DNA of 64,000 nt, from positions 1 to 64,000 of the forward strand of contig JAPYWJ010000001.1 of assembly GCA_028276405.1 (NCBI GenBank). Direction: 5' to 3'. This stretch comes from Hydrogenobacter sp. Lineage in GTDB: Bacteria; Aquificota; Aquificia; Aquificales; Aquificaceae. Under the pieces are notes generated by a model, which worked only from the letters and a program-made list of their open reading frames with translations, was not told the DNA's origin and made no database searches. Shown here piece by piece: positions 27,192 through 35,811 of this stretch (positions are counted from its first letter, which is position 1; the number at the start of each line of letters is the position of its first letter). The position numbers and the translations under genes are program-made.

Positions 27192-28342
27192 ATTTTATAA
27201 AGGTGCTTGTTGCGGTAGCTTTTATAGTTTTGTTCCTAGTGTTTGTTGCCCAGCATGCGTACTATGTTCAACTGAACTTTTTTGGTATGGCTTACCAAGT
27301 TCCTCTTTTTGTAATAATACTCTTCTCTTTCTCCCTAGGTTTTATACTTCCCACCTTGTACTTCTTGATAAAGGACATAAGACAAAGTAAGTTCAGGGAA
27401 GGACTGATGAACGGTATATCCCATTTAGCTCGTGGCTATTTTCAAAAAGCTGAAGGAGAACTACTATCAGCTTCAAAAAAGAGAGAAGAGGTGGCACTTA
27501 TTACACTCAAAGCCTTAGTGGAGAAGGGGGAAATCTACAGAGCCCAAGAACTAAAGTTCAATAGAGAAAGAGGACTTGTAGACGCTCTGATTGGTTATTA
27601 CTTGCTCAAAGCAAAAGATTATCAAAAGGCTAAGGAGAGCTTTCTTTCTGCCCTTTCAAAGGATCCCCATAACTTAACTGCCTTAAAAGGACTAAGAGAC
27701 CTAAGCTTTTTGGAAAAGGATATACTCCTCTGTGTAAATTATCAGGAAAAGATCATCAAGCTGTGTGAAAAGTGGGAAAAGGACATGCAAAAAAAGGTTT
27801 TTTCGGAGGTACTTGCATACGCTTCTGAAATCTTATCGGAAAACAGAGAAGAACTCTTGAAGAAAGCTTTGGACGCATACAAAGCTTTTTACACTCAGGC
27901 CATTTGGATAAAGTATTTACTTGAAAAAGGAGATGTAAAGGAAGCAAAAAAGCAATTAGATAAGGTCTTCTCCGTAGGCATACAAAACAAGGTACTTGCC
28001 ATCTTGCATCAAGATGAAGAAAGATTGACCCAAATTATGGACATCATCAGGGAAAAACAAGAGAGCATAAACCCAGAAGTGCTTGTAAGCATCTACATAA
28101 AGCTTAGTCTCTTTACTCAAATAAAACCCCTTCTTGATAAAGTTTCTGAACCTTTAAAGCTCATAGCTATTTCTTCAGAATCCCACAGGGATCTGGACAA
28201 AACCTGTGGTGAGATTTTGCAAAAACTCTATAAACCGTGGGTATGTTCATGTGGTGAGAGTTATAATAGTTATGTACCTCTGTGTGAGAGATGTCTCACT
28301 TGGGGGAATATAATGCTAAGGGGGGTAGAAGATGTTGCTTGA
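27188..28342 (+). CDS. LapA-LapB fusion: membrane anchor, TPR repeats and rubredoxin-like zinc ribbon
   Basis: 384 residues. About 1-70 are two transmembrane helices with the LapA/DUF1049 look (FVAQHAYYVQLNFFG between them). About 75-350 are helical TPR-like repeats (ARGYFQKAEGELLSASKKRE, YLLKAKDYQKAKESFLSAL). The C-terminus is a rubredoxin-type knuckle CSCGESYNSYVPLCERC. In E. coli LapA and LapB (YciM) are separate adjacent proteins; LapB uses its TPRs and rubredoxin domain to control LpxC and LPS synthesis. Here they appear as one chain. An LPS-control role is inferred from the architecture. Confidence 0.75.
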   Translation: MNFIKVLVAVAFIVLFLVFVAQHAYYVQLNFFGMAYQVPLFVIILFSFSLGFILPTLYFLIKDIRQSKFREGLMNGISHLARGYFQKAEGELLSASKKREEVALITLKALVEKGEIYRAQELKFNRERGLVDALIGYYLLKAKDYQKAKESFLSALSKDPHNLTALKGLRDLSFLEKDILLCVNYQEKIIKLCEKWEKDMQKKVFSEVLAYASEILSENREELLKKALDAYKAFYTQAIWIKYLLEKGDVKEAKKQLDKVFSVGIQNKVLAILHQDEERLTQIMDIIREKQESINPEVLVSIYIKLSLFTQIKPLLDKVSEPLKLIAISSESHRDLDKTCGEILQKLYKPWVCSCGESYNSYVPLCERCLTWGNIMLRGVEDVA

Positions 28343-28904
28343 TGTGAGCAAGAAACTTATAAGGCTCAAAGTGGTGTACTATGGTCCTGCTCAATCTGGT
28401 AAAACTACAAATCTTGAAAAGCTCGCACAAAGAGAAGGGCTTAATCTGATGAAGATAGATACTCACGGAGAGAGAACCTTAGTGTTTGACTTTGTTACGA
28501 AAAAGATAGATGTGGGCAATATGGAGGTTTCCTTTGCTCTTTATACAGTACCCGGGCAGGATATATACAGGGATATAAGGCTTACTGTTATAAGAGGTGT
28601 GGATGGTGTGGTTTTTGTTGCGGATGCGCAGAAAGAAAGGCTTGAGGAAAATTTGGAGTTTTTAAAGCTACTCAAAGATGACTTAAGAAAGATGGGAAAA
28701 AGCTACGATAACCTTCCCATCGTTATTCAATACAACAAGATGGATCTTCCCAACGCTCTTGATTTTGAAACATTGGAGAAAAAAATAAACCCAGAAGGTA
28801 TAACTGCCATATCTGCCAGTGCCATAAAAGGTGAAGGTGTTATGAAAACCTTTAACTTACTTACCAGTAACCTGATACGCAAAGTAAAACAGATGGTAGG
28901 TTAA
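28332..28904 (+). CDS. mglA: MglA-like small GTPase
   Basis: 190 residues of Ras-like GTPase. G1 GPAQSGKTT (18-26), a G3 variant TVPGQ (72-76) and G4 NKMD (135-138) are clear; a G5-like SAS follows near 155. The TVPGQ form is typical of the bacterial MglA group, which sets cell polarity in Myxococcus. No MglB/roadblock GAP gene is visible next door; the next gene is an unknown 470-aa protein followed by a two-component pair. It overlaps the LapAB gene by 11 bases. Confidence 0.9.
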   Translation: MLLDVSKKLIRLKVVYYGPAQSGKTTNLEKLAQREGLNLMKIDTHGERTLVFDFVTKKIDVGNMEVSFALYTVPGQDIYRDIRLTVIRGVDGVVFVADAQKERLEENLEFLKLLKDDLRKMGKSYDNLPIVIQYNKMDLPNALDFETLEKKINPEGITAISASAIKGEGVMKTFNLLTSNLIRKVKQMVG

Positions 28905-28905
28905 G

Positions 28906-30318
28906 ATGCTTTCGGGATACATAAATACCGCGCAAGATGTGATAGATATTATAAACAGCTGTTTGATAAACAAAGAGGGGATATTAGACTTCTTTTCTAA
29001 TGGAAGTTTCGTATCCCTTTATGTGGAAAAGGGTTATGTGAAGGCATTTTCTACCCCGAATATTCAGAGCGGTAATGTGAGAAATAAGACCGCTTTGCTT
29101 TTTTATCACATGTCTGAAGTCTTAGAAAACCCCGAAGGCTTTTTCACATTTAGAGAGGACAAGCTGCAGGAAAACTTTCTGATCCTTGAGCGACCTCTTC
29201 AAGCAGAAGAGTTAGTTTTACAGCTACAGCTTATATCCACTGAGCTTAAAAGCTTAATAGAAAAAGTTATAACGCCTTTTGCGGTTCTAAAAGCACAAAG
29301 ACCCTTTGAAGGTATGGAAAGGTATAACGAAAAAAGCCTATATGAAATCATAAGTTCCTCTGAAGAGAGTATACTGGACACACTAAGAAAAGTAAAAGAA
29401 CTTTTATTGCAGGGATCCCTTGACATACACCAGTTTTACAATGTTGGTGAAGAAAAAGAAGAGAAGCTTTATGTAGAGTACCTTATAAAGGATGTGGAAG
29501 CAAAAAAGATAAACCTTAGTAGTATACTTGAAAACTTGCAACTGAGTAGGTTTACAGGTTTTTTAAAAACGCAAGAGTTTGAACTATACTATGTAAAAGG
29601 CAAACCTATAAGCCTTTATCCGGTCAATTACGATGTCTTTGAGTTTTTCCTAAATCCTAACAGCTCTATGCAAGTAAATGTGGTGAGTATGGATGCTACC
29701 TCCATAAACCTATACATGCTAAAAAACTCAGAGAAAAAAAGTGTAAACAACCTTCCCAACGACTTTATTGAGGTAGGTAAGGTGTTTATGGGCATCAGCA
29801 GGTCAAAGAGTAGCGGTCTTATTACGCTTTATACACCTCAGAGAAATTTTCACTTACTCTATGAAGAGGGAAACCTTAGAGGTATATTACAGGAGGAGCG
29901 GGGTTATATAAAGGTAGTTTCACAACTAAAGCTTGAAAAACCTTTCTGGATGGACCTTGTGCTTTATGAACCTATGGGTAATATGTCCGCTGTAGTTTAT
30001 CTCTTTCTTATAAACCTCGTTTATGGCATACTTCTTAAGCACGCAAGCGATGTAAGTCAAAGCGTTATGGGTTATGTAGCTTCTTCAGATATATTCCTTC
30101 ATGAGGAGGGGTCCATAAAGTATAGGAAAAATCCCAAGGAAGAGGACGATGCCATCCTATCTTTCCTCTCTACACTTCTGGACATAGGTTATAGAACCTT
30201 AGGGCAGAAAAAGTTGGAAGAAGCGTTGGAGTCTGCTTTACAGCCTTATAGAGATGTGTTTAAAATTATGGATGTGGAGGAGTTTATAAAGTTTCCCGAT
30301 GAAAGTGCTTCTCGTTGA
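28906..30318 (+). CDS. Unknown 470-aa protein, possible repeated DUF4388/PATAN-like domains
   Basis: Not firmly recognised. At least three segments follow a DUF4388-like pattern, a short helix, small-residue SG/TG turn, strands and a ligand-like G-hairpin: ~1-55 (KEGILDFFSNGSFVSLYVEKG), ~200-245 (LSRFTGFLKTQEFELYYVKG) and ~292-335 (SKSSGLITLYTPQRNFHLLY). It has no signal peptide and is mainly soluble, with a hydrophobic stretch near 365. Its position between an MglA GTPase and a response regulator suggests it connects the two, perhaps as GTPase effector or regulator; this is inference. The 3' end overlaps the regulator by 20 bases. Confidence 0.65.
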   Translation: MLSGYINTAQDVIDIINSCLINKEGILDFFSNGSFVSLYVEKGYVKAFSTPNIQSGNVRNKTALLFYHMSEVLENPEGFFTFREDKLQENFLILERPLQAEELVLQLQLISTELKSLIEKVITPFAVLKAQRPFEGMERYNEKSLYEIISSSEESILDTLRKVKELLLQGSLDIHQFYNVGEEKEEKLYVEYLIKDVEAKKINLSSILENLQLSRFTGFLKTQEFELYYVKGKPISLYPVNYDVFEFFLNPNSSMQVNVVSMDATSINLYMLKNSEKKSVNNLPNDFIEVGKVFMGISRSKSSGLITLYTPQRNFHLLYEEGNLRGILQEERGYIKVVSQLKLEKPFWMDLVLYEPMGNMSAVVYLFLINLVYGILLKHASDVSQSVMGYVASSDIFLHEEGSIKYRKNPKEEDDAILSFLSTLLDIGYRTLGQKKLEEALESALQPYRDVFKIMDVEEFIKFPDESASR

Positions 30319-30973
30319 AGATGACGCTTACTTGGCAGAGATGATAAAGGAGGGTCTGCGTCATAGTGGCTACAGCGTAGTTTGGGTAAAGGATGGTTTT
30401 TCTGCTATGAGGTCTGCCATGGAGGAAGATTATGACCTTATCCTTCTTGACATAATGCTACCTAAGTTTGACGGCATAAGGGTTCTCAAAAGGATAAGAG
30501 AGGTAAAAGATGTCCCAGTAATTATGATCACAGCAAAATCCCAACTGGAGGATAAGATAGAGGGACTCTTTGCGGGCGCTGATGATTACATAACCAAGCC
30601 CTTTTCTTTTAAGGAACTGCTCGCAAGGATAAACGCTGTTCTAAGAAGGTATAAAAGAGAAGAAAGAGAAGTTATAAAAATAGGAGAGCTCTTGATAAAT
30701 CCTAAGTCTTATGAGGTGTATTACAGAGGGCGCAACATAAAGCTTACTAACAGAGAGTTCAAGCTTCTCAAGGTGCTTGCACAGCATGCAGGAGAAGTGT
30801 TAAGTAGGGAAAAGCTGTTCGCAAAAGTATGGGGCTCTGCTTATGGTGAAAATTCTAATGTAGTGGATGTTTACATAAAAAACCTAAGGAAGAAGTTAGG
30901 GGACAAACCCCCAAGACTTATACACACAGTTAGAGGTATGGGTTACATGCTCAAACCACAAGATGTCAGTTAG
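30299..30973 (+). CDS. OmpR-family response regulator
   Basis: 224 residues. Receiver domain with acidic pair ED (7-8), phospho-acceptor Asp51 in LLDIMLPKFDG, Thr in MITAKS and Lys in DDYITKPF; a winged-helix DNA-binding domain (~130-220) ends in RLIHTVRGMGYML. It overlaps both the unknown gene upstream and the kinase downstream, so it is the cognate regulator of that kinase. Targets are unknown. Confidence 0.95.
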   Translation: MKVLLVEDDAYLAEMIKEGLRHSGYSVVWVKDGFSAMRSAMEEDYDLILLDIMLPKFDGIRVLKRIREVKDVPVIMITAKSQLEDKIEGLFAGADDYITKPFSFKELLARINAVLRRYKREEREVIKIGELLINPKSYEVYYRGRNIKLTNREFKLLKVLAQHAGEVLSREKLFAKVWGSAYGENSNVVDVYIKNLRKKLGDKPPRLIHTVRGMGYMLKPQDVS

Positions 30974-32288
30974 ATTAAAGTTCTTAATTTTTTTCGTAGG
31001 TGCGTACTTAGTGAGTATGTTGAGTATAACTCTTTTTACCATTGCCACAGTAAGAGAACTTCTCCTAAACTACACCTATGACTATATGGACTATCAGATA
31101 AAACCTGCTGTAGAGTTTTATAAAAACCTGCACACTAATCCAAACAAGTACATAAACTTACTTGCTTCTGATGTGGTCTCCAGAGAAATAGCAAGCTTGG
31201 TAGTGGATAAAAAGGGTAAAATATTACATAAAGAGCCTTTCTTGGACGGTGAAGACCCACACTTAACACAAGATGATGTTATGTTCCTTTTAACTAATAA
31301 AAAAGGACTTTTACATGATTATGCTTTTATCGTCAAGGACATAGGCGATTACAAACTGATTCTTCTGGGAAAGATGGAAAAAATAGAAGGCATACAGAGA
31401 AGGCTTTTGTTTTTCATGACTTCTTTTTCACTTGTGATATCCCTGATGATAACTTTACTTCTTATGATTTTTATAAAACATCTTTTAAAGCCTTTGGGAT
31501 ATCTAACAGAAATTTCACGGGAAGTCTACAGGGGGAACATAAATGTACAGATCGAAAAAAGCAATAGCACAGATGAGTTTGGCGTACTTCAAAACGCTTA
31601 CAGAGACATGATAGAAAAACTCCAAAAAACCTTTGATTGGCAGAAGGAATTTATAGCGGGTATGGCACACGAATTAAAAACACCGCTAACTTACATAAAA
31701 GGACAGCTGGAGCTGATAAGTATGGGCATTTACAAAGATGGAAACAAGCTAAGACAGGTAGTAAAAAACATGTTAGTACAAACAAACAAAATGGAACGCC
31801 TTATGAACCATCTTATACTACTTATGCGACTTGAGTCAGGCATTCCTCTTAGGCTTTTACCTGTAAGCGTAAATGAGCTCTTGGCAGAGATAGATGAAGA
31901 GTACGAATTTATAAAACAAACCCATAACTTTAAAGTGGAATACTTAGATAAGGATGTGGAGATCCTTGCAGACAAGGACTATCTTAAGATAGCCATAGGT
32001 AATCTGGTAGAAAACAGCTACAAGTATACGCAGAGAGGTGGTTCCATAAAGGTTTTTTACAAAGATGCCTGTTTGGTAGTTGAAGATAACGGAAGAGGTA
32101 TAAAGAATACGGAAAAAGTGGTTGAAAGGTTCTACAGAGAAGCTCAGGACAAAGATGGCTTTGGATTGGGTCTTGCCATAGTGAAAGCTATAGCGGACGC
32201 ACATCATTTTGAGCTCATCATAGAAAGTAAACTGAGTAAAGGGACAAGGGTCCTGCTATGCGCCAAAGGTGTTCAAAACATGCTATAA
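30963..32288 (+). CDS. Membrane sensor histidine kinase
   Basis: 441 residues: TM1 (~8-30), an extracytoplasmic sensor of about 110 residues, TM2 (~148-172), HAMP (~173-225), HisKA with phospho-acceptor His236 in MAHELKTP, then an HATPase domain with N box (GNLVENSYKYT), G1 VEDNGRGI and G2 GFGLGLAI. It phosphorylates the response regulator it overlaps. The sensed signal is unknown. The tonB promoter lies in its last bases. Confidence 0.94.
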   Translation: MSVRLKFLIFFVGAYLVSMLSITLFTIATVRELLLNYTYDYMDYQIKPAVEFYKNLHTNPNKYINLLASDVVSREIASLVVDKKGKILHKEPFLDGEDPHLTQDDVMFLLTNKKGLLHDYAFIVKDIGDYKLILLGKMEKIEGIQRRLLFFMTSFSLVISLMITLLLMIFIKHLLKPLGYLTEISREVYRGNINVQIEKSNSTDEFGVLQNAYRDMIEKLQKTFDWQKEFIAGMAHELKTPLTYIKGQLELISMGIYKDGNKLRQVVKNMLVQTNKMERLMNHLILLMRLESGIPLRLLPVSVNELLAEIDEEYEFIKQTHNFKVEYLDKDVEILADKDYLKIAIGNLVENSYKYTQRGGSIKVFYKDACLVVEDNGRGIKNTEKVVERFYREAQDKDGFGLGLAIVKAIADAHHFELIIESKLSKGTRVLLCAKGVQNML

Positions 32289-32289
32289 T
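32284..32289 (+). promoter_or_regulatory. -10 box of tonB
   Basis: TATAAT sits across the end of the kinase gene, 8 bases before the tonB ATG at 32298, predicting a leaderless message independent of the upstream operon. Confidence 0.45.
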
Positions 32290-32297
32290 CTTAACAG

Positions 32298-33005
32298 ATG
32301 GCTGACAGGATACATACCGAGGAGCTCTTTTACTGGCTTATATCTCTCTTTGTAAACCTTCTGATATTCAGTTTCTTATCCTATCTTTTCCTTCTAAAGA
32401 TAAACATAAAAGAAGAAACACCCCCTTTGAATGTATCCCTTGAAGTACCCAAGCAGGTAACTCAGGAAGTTAAGTTTTCAAAAGGTAGGCATGCACACCT
32501 TGAGCCCAAGGAAGGAAAGCACACCTTAGCTAAAGGCAAGCATGTGGCTAACACTACGCCCATGGTAATAGATAGAAAGCAGGGGGATGTGGAGGTACCT
32601 TCTGGCAAGGAAACTCAAGAAGATGTTTCTGTGCTTTCACAGATAGAGCAAAAAGTAAAAGGTAGAAAAGAAACGCAGGAAGAAGGAATAAAAACCAAAG
32701 AGATAGGAGAAGTGAGTGCGGTTGTGTCTAAGGAAGGTGTGGGTTTTTCTGGTGGTAAAGGTAGAGGTATTCTTTACGCCCCACCCTTGCCTAGACTGAT
32801 TTCGGAAGAGCTTCCGTCAACACTGAAGATAAAAGTGTGGGTAGAGCCTACGGGAGAAATTTCAAGATTGGAAGTGCTACAAAGAAGCGGTGTGCCAGAA
32901 ATAGATGAGAAGCTTATACAGTTCGTAAAGCGCATAAAGTTTGAGCCTATAAGAGAAAATGTTCTGCAAACAGGAATAATTATCTTTAGGTTTAAGGGAG
33001 GTTAA
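32298..33005 (+). CDS. tonB: TonB-like energy transducer
   Basis: 235 residues: a single N-terminal transmembrane anchor (~12-34), a charged Lys/Glu/Thr-rich periplasm-spanning linker (~45-155), and a C-terminal TonB domain ([20 protein letters not shown] ... [10 protein letters not shown]). It couples inner-membrane proton motive force to outer-membrane receptors. ExbB and ExbD are not adjacent. The linker is Lys/Glu-rich rather than Pro-rich. Confidence 0.85.
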   Translation: MADRIHTEELFYWLISLFVNLLIFSFLSYLFLLKINIKEETPPLNVSLEVPKQVTQEVKFSKGRHAHLEPKEGKHTLAKGKHVANTTPMVIDRKQGDVEVPSGKETQEDVSVLSQIEQKVKGRKETQEEGIKTKEIGEVSAVVSKEGVGFSGGKGRGILYAPPLPRLISEELPSTLKIKVWVEPTGEISRLEVLQRSGVPEIDEKLIQFVKRIKFEPIRENVLQTGIIIFRFKGG

Positions 33006-33007
33006 AA

Positions 33008-33805
33008 ATGACAAGTATAGGCAAAGCGGTCAGGCTTGAGAGGATTATAGACAGGAATACGAAAAACACCATCATAGTACCCATGGACCATGGTGTTAGT
33101 TCTGGACCTATAGAAGGTATAGTTGACATAAGGTCTGCGGTTGATGATGTAGCAGAAGGTGGTGCCAACGCAGTTGTCCTGCACAAAGGTATGGTAAAGG
33201 CTGGACACAGAGGCAGGGGTAAAGACATAGGTCTTATTGTGCACCTTTCTGCGTCAACAGACCTTTCTCCTACCAAGAATGATAAGGTTTTAGTGTGCAC
33301 CGTAGAAGAGGCTATTAAACTTGGTGCTGATGGTGTATCTGTACATGTTAACATAGGTGCGGATATGGAAAGAGAGATGCTTAAAGACCTTGGGTATGTA
33401 GCTAAGGTGTGTGAGGAATGGGGTATGCCACTGTTAGCAATGGTTTACGGCAGAGGTAAAGACATAAACCAGTATGACCCTAAGGTGATAGCTCACTGTG
33501 CAAGAATAGGTGCTGAGCTTGGCGCTGATATAGTGAAGGTCCCGTACAGCGGAGAACCAGAGAGCTTCAGGCTTGCGGTAGAGGGTTCACCAGTTCCAGT
33601 GGTGATAGCAGGTGGTCCCAAGATGAAAACAGAAAGGGAAGTCTTAGAAATGGTAAAGGGAGCCATGCAAGCAGGTGCAAGGGGGTTATCTGTGGGAAGA
33701 AATATATTTCAGGCAAAGGATAGGGTAAAGATGGTCAAGGCTTTGGTGCATATAGTTCACAAAGGAGGAAGTGTTGAAGAAGCTATAAAAATACTACAAG
33801 AATGA
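33008..33805 (+). CDS. Class I aldolase, archaeal FBA / ADTH-synthase family
   Basis: 265 residues of the DhnA/archaeal-type class I aldolase family. [16 protein letters not shown] at the N-terminus and the Schiff-base Lys in [15 protein letters not shown] are diagnostic; [12 protein letters not shown] forms the phosphate-binding part. Members are either fructose-1,6-bisphosphate aldolases or 2-amino-3,7-dideoxyheptulosonate synthases of the alternative aromatic pathway. The sequence alone does not decide between them. SD GGGAGG at 32997-33002. It overlaps the start of the fabI reading frame by 4 bases, so probably one operon with fabI and the aminotransferase. Confidence 0.85.
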   Translation: MTSIGKAVRLERIIDRNTKNTIIVPMDHGVSSGPIEGIVDIRSAVDDVAEGGANAVVLHKGMVKAGHRGRGKDIGLIVHLSASTDLSPTKNDKVLVCTVEEAIKLGADGVSVHVNIGADMEREMLKDLGYVAKVCEEWGMPLLAMVYGRGKDINQYDPKVIAHCARIGAELGADIVKVPYSGEPESFRLAVEGSPVPVVIAGGPKMKTEREVLEMVKGAMQAGARGLSVGRNIFQAKDRVKMVKALVHIVHKGGSVEEAIKILQE

Positions 33806-33816
33806 AGGAGGATTTT

Positions 33817-34629
33817 ATGGGTATCCTTGAGGGAAAGAAGGCCCTTATTACTGGAATAGCCAACGAAAAAAGTATCGCTTATGGTATAGCAAAAGCTTTT
33901 TACAGAGAAGGTGCAGAGCTTGCCTTTACATATGCCAACGAAAAGCTAAAAAGTAGGGTAAAAGAGATAGCTTTGGAGTTTGGCTCAGAGCTTATTTTTG
34001 AGTGTGATGTTTCAAAGGACCAGCATGTAAAAGACCTTGCCCACGCGCTTAGCTCTGCATGGGGAAAGCTTGACATTTTTGTGCATTCCATAGCTTTTGC
34101 ACCCAGAGAGGAGTTCAAAGGAGGAGTTATAGACACATCAAGAGAAGGCTTTAAAATAGCTATGGACATATCCGTTTATTCTCTGATAGCGCTCACAAGG
34201 GAGCTTTTACCCCTCATGGAAGGAAGGAACGGTTCCATCATAACCCTTACATACTACGGTGCGGAAAAGGTAGTGCCTCATTACAATGTTATGGGTATAG
34301 CAAAAGCAGCTCTTGAAAGCACAGTGAGGTATCTGGCATACGACATAGCAAAGTACGGTCATAGGATAAACGCCATCTCTGCAGGACCTGTAAAGACGCT
34401 CGCTGCTTACAGCATAACGGGGTTTCACCTTTTGATGGAACACACTACTAAAGTCAATCCTTTTGGTAGAGCCATAACCATAGAAGATGTGGGAGACACT
34501 GCGGTTTTCCTATGTAGCGACTGGGCAAGAGCTATAACGGGGGAAGTACTTCATGTGGATAACGGCTACCACATAATGGGAGTGTTTGGTAGGGAAGAAG
34601 ATATAAAGAAAGAGGTTTTTGGAGAATGA
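33817..34629 (+). CDS. fabI: Enoyl-ACP reductase (NADH), FabI
   Basis: 270 residues of short-chain dehydrogenase fold. N-terminal GKKALITGIANEKSIAYGIA is FabI-type; the catalytic Tyr and Lys are in YNVMGIAKAALES, and ITLTYYGAEKVVP matches the family. It reduces trans-2-enoyl-ACP in the last step of each fatty acid elongation cycle. An ATG at 33802 opens the frame earlier, but AGGAGG at 33805-33810 sits between it and ATG 33817, so 33817 is the start. It overlaps the next gene by ATGA. Confidence 0.95.
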   Translation: MGILEGKKALITGIANEKSIAYGIAKAFYREGAELAFTYANEKLKSRVKEIALEFGSELIFECDVSKDQHVKDLAHALSSAWGKLDIFVHSIAFAPREEFKGGVIDTSREGFKIAMDISVYSLIALTRELLPLMEGRNGSIITLTYYGAEKVVPHYNVMGIAKAALESTVRYLAYDIAKYGHRINAISAGPVKTLAAYSITGFHLLMEHTTKVNPFGRAITIEDVGDTAVFLCSDWARAITGEVLHVDNGYHIMGVFGREEDIKKEVFGE

Positions 34630-35807
34630 GCCTGTCCAAAAGAGTATCCCACATAAAGCCCGCTCCTACGCTACAACTTTCTGCAAAGATAAACGAGCTC
34701 AAAGCGAAAGGGGTAGATTTGGTAGGCTTTGGGGCTGGAGAGCCAGATTTTGACACACCAGACTTTGTAAAATCCGCATGCACACAAGCAATAAAGGACG
34801 GAAAGACTAAGTACACACCTTCTGCTGGCATATTAGAGCTAAGAGAGGCTCTGTCTGAAAAGCTACATAAGGAAAACTCTGTAGAGTATGCGCCATCTGA
34901 GATAGTGATCACCGCCGGTGCCAAAATGGCTCTCTACCTTGTTTTTTTAGCATTGCTGGACGAAGGGGATGAGGTACTACTTCCCTCACCTTACTGGGTG
35001 AGTTATCCAGAACAGATCGTGCTTTGTGGTGGTGTGCCCGTTTTAGTACCTCTCAGAGAAGAGGAGGGTTTTGTCCTTACCGCTCAGCATCTAAAGCCTT
35101 ACATAACAAAAAAAACCAAGATGTTAGTGCTCAATTCACCTTCCAACCCAACAGGAGCAGTAATACATGAGGAAGAACTCAAAAGGATAGTGGAACTGTG
35201 CGTTGAAAGGGGCATATTTATAGTATCCGATGAATGCTACGAAGCCTTTATTTACGACGGTAAAAAGTTTGTAAGTCCTGCAAGTCTTTCCAAAGAAGCA
35301 AGAGAGCTCACCTTTACCATCAACGCTTTTTCCAAAACCTTCTCTATGACGGGGTGGAGGGTAGGTTATGTAGCTTGTCCGCATAGGTATGCAAAGGTTA
35401 TAGCAGATATAAATAGTCAAACCATATCTAATGCTACATCCTTTGCCCAGTATGGAGCTCTTCAAGCCTTAAAGGACCCACAAGCCAAAACCTTTGTGAA
35501 GCAGATGAAAGAAACCTTTGAAAGAAGAAGGAATATAGCTTATGAGCTTTTGCAAGAGATACACGGTATAAGCGTTGTAAAACCTCAAGGTGCCTTTTAC
35601 ATATTCCCTAACCTTAAGGTTTATTCCCACAAACTGGGTTCAGACCTAAAACTTGTAGAATATTTAATAGAAGAGGGTAAGGTAGCGTGCGTGCCTGGTT
35701 CTGCGTTTGGTGCAGAGGGATATGTGAGGATATCTTACTGTGTTTCGGAGGACACTATAAGGGAGGGAATAAATCGCATAAAGAGGGCTTTAGAAAAACT
35801 TTCCTGA
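34626..35807 (+). CDS. PLP-dependent aspartate aminotransferase (fold type I)
   Basis: 393 residues. GFGAGEPDFDTPDFV at the N-terminus, the PLP-phosphate pocket, the NSPSNPTGAV motif, and the Schiff-base Lys in NAFSKTFSMTGWRVGYV identify an aspartate/tyrosine/aromatic aminotransferase of subgroup I-gamma/beta type. It probably transaminates aspartate with 2-oxoglutarate; prephenate could be an added substrate in this group. Coupled to fabI by ATGA. Confidence 0.93.
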   Translation: MSLSKRVSHIKPAPTLQLSAKINELKAKGVDLVGFGAGEPDFDTPDFVKSACTQAIKDGKTKYTPSAGILELREALSEKLHKENSVEYAPSEIVITAGAKMALYLVFLALLDEGDEVLLPSPYWVSYPEQIVLCGGVPVLVPLREEEGFVLTAQHLKPYITKKTKMLVLNSPSNPTGAVIHEEELKRIVELCVERGIFIVSDECYEAFIYDGKKFVSPASLSKEARELTFTINAFSKTFSMTGWRVGYVACPHRYAKVIADINSQTISNATSFAQYGALQALKDPQAKTFVKQMKETFERRRNIAYELLQEIHGISVVKPQGAFYIFPNLKVYSHKLGSDLKLVEYLIEEGKVACVPGSAFGAEGYVRISYCVSEDTIREGINRIKRALEKLS

Positions 35808-35811
35808 CACC

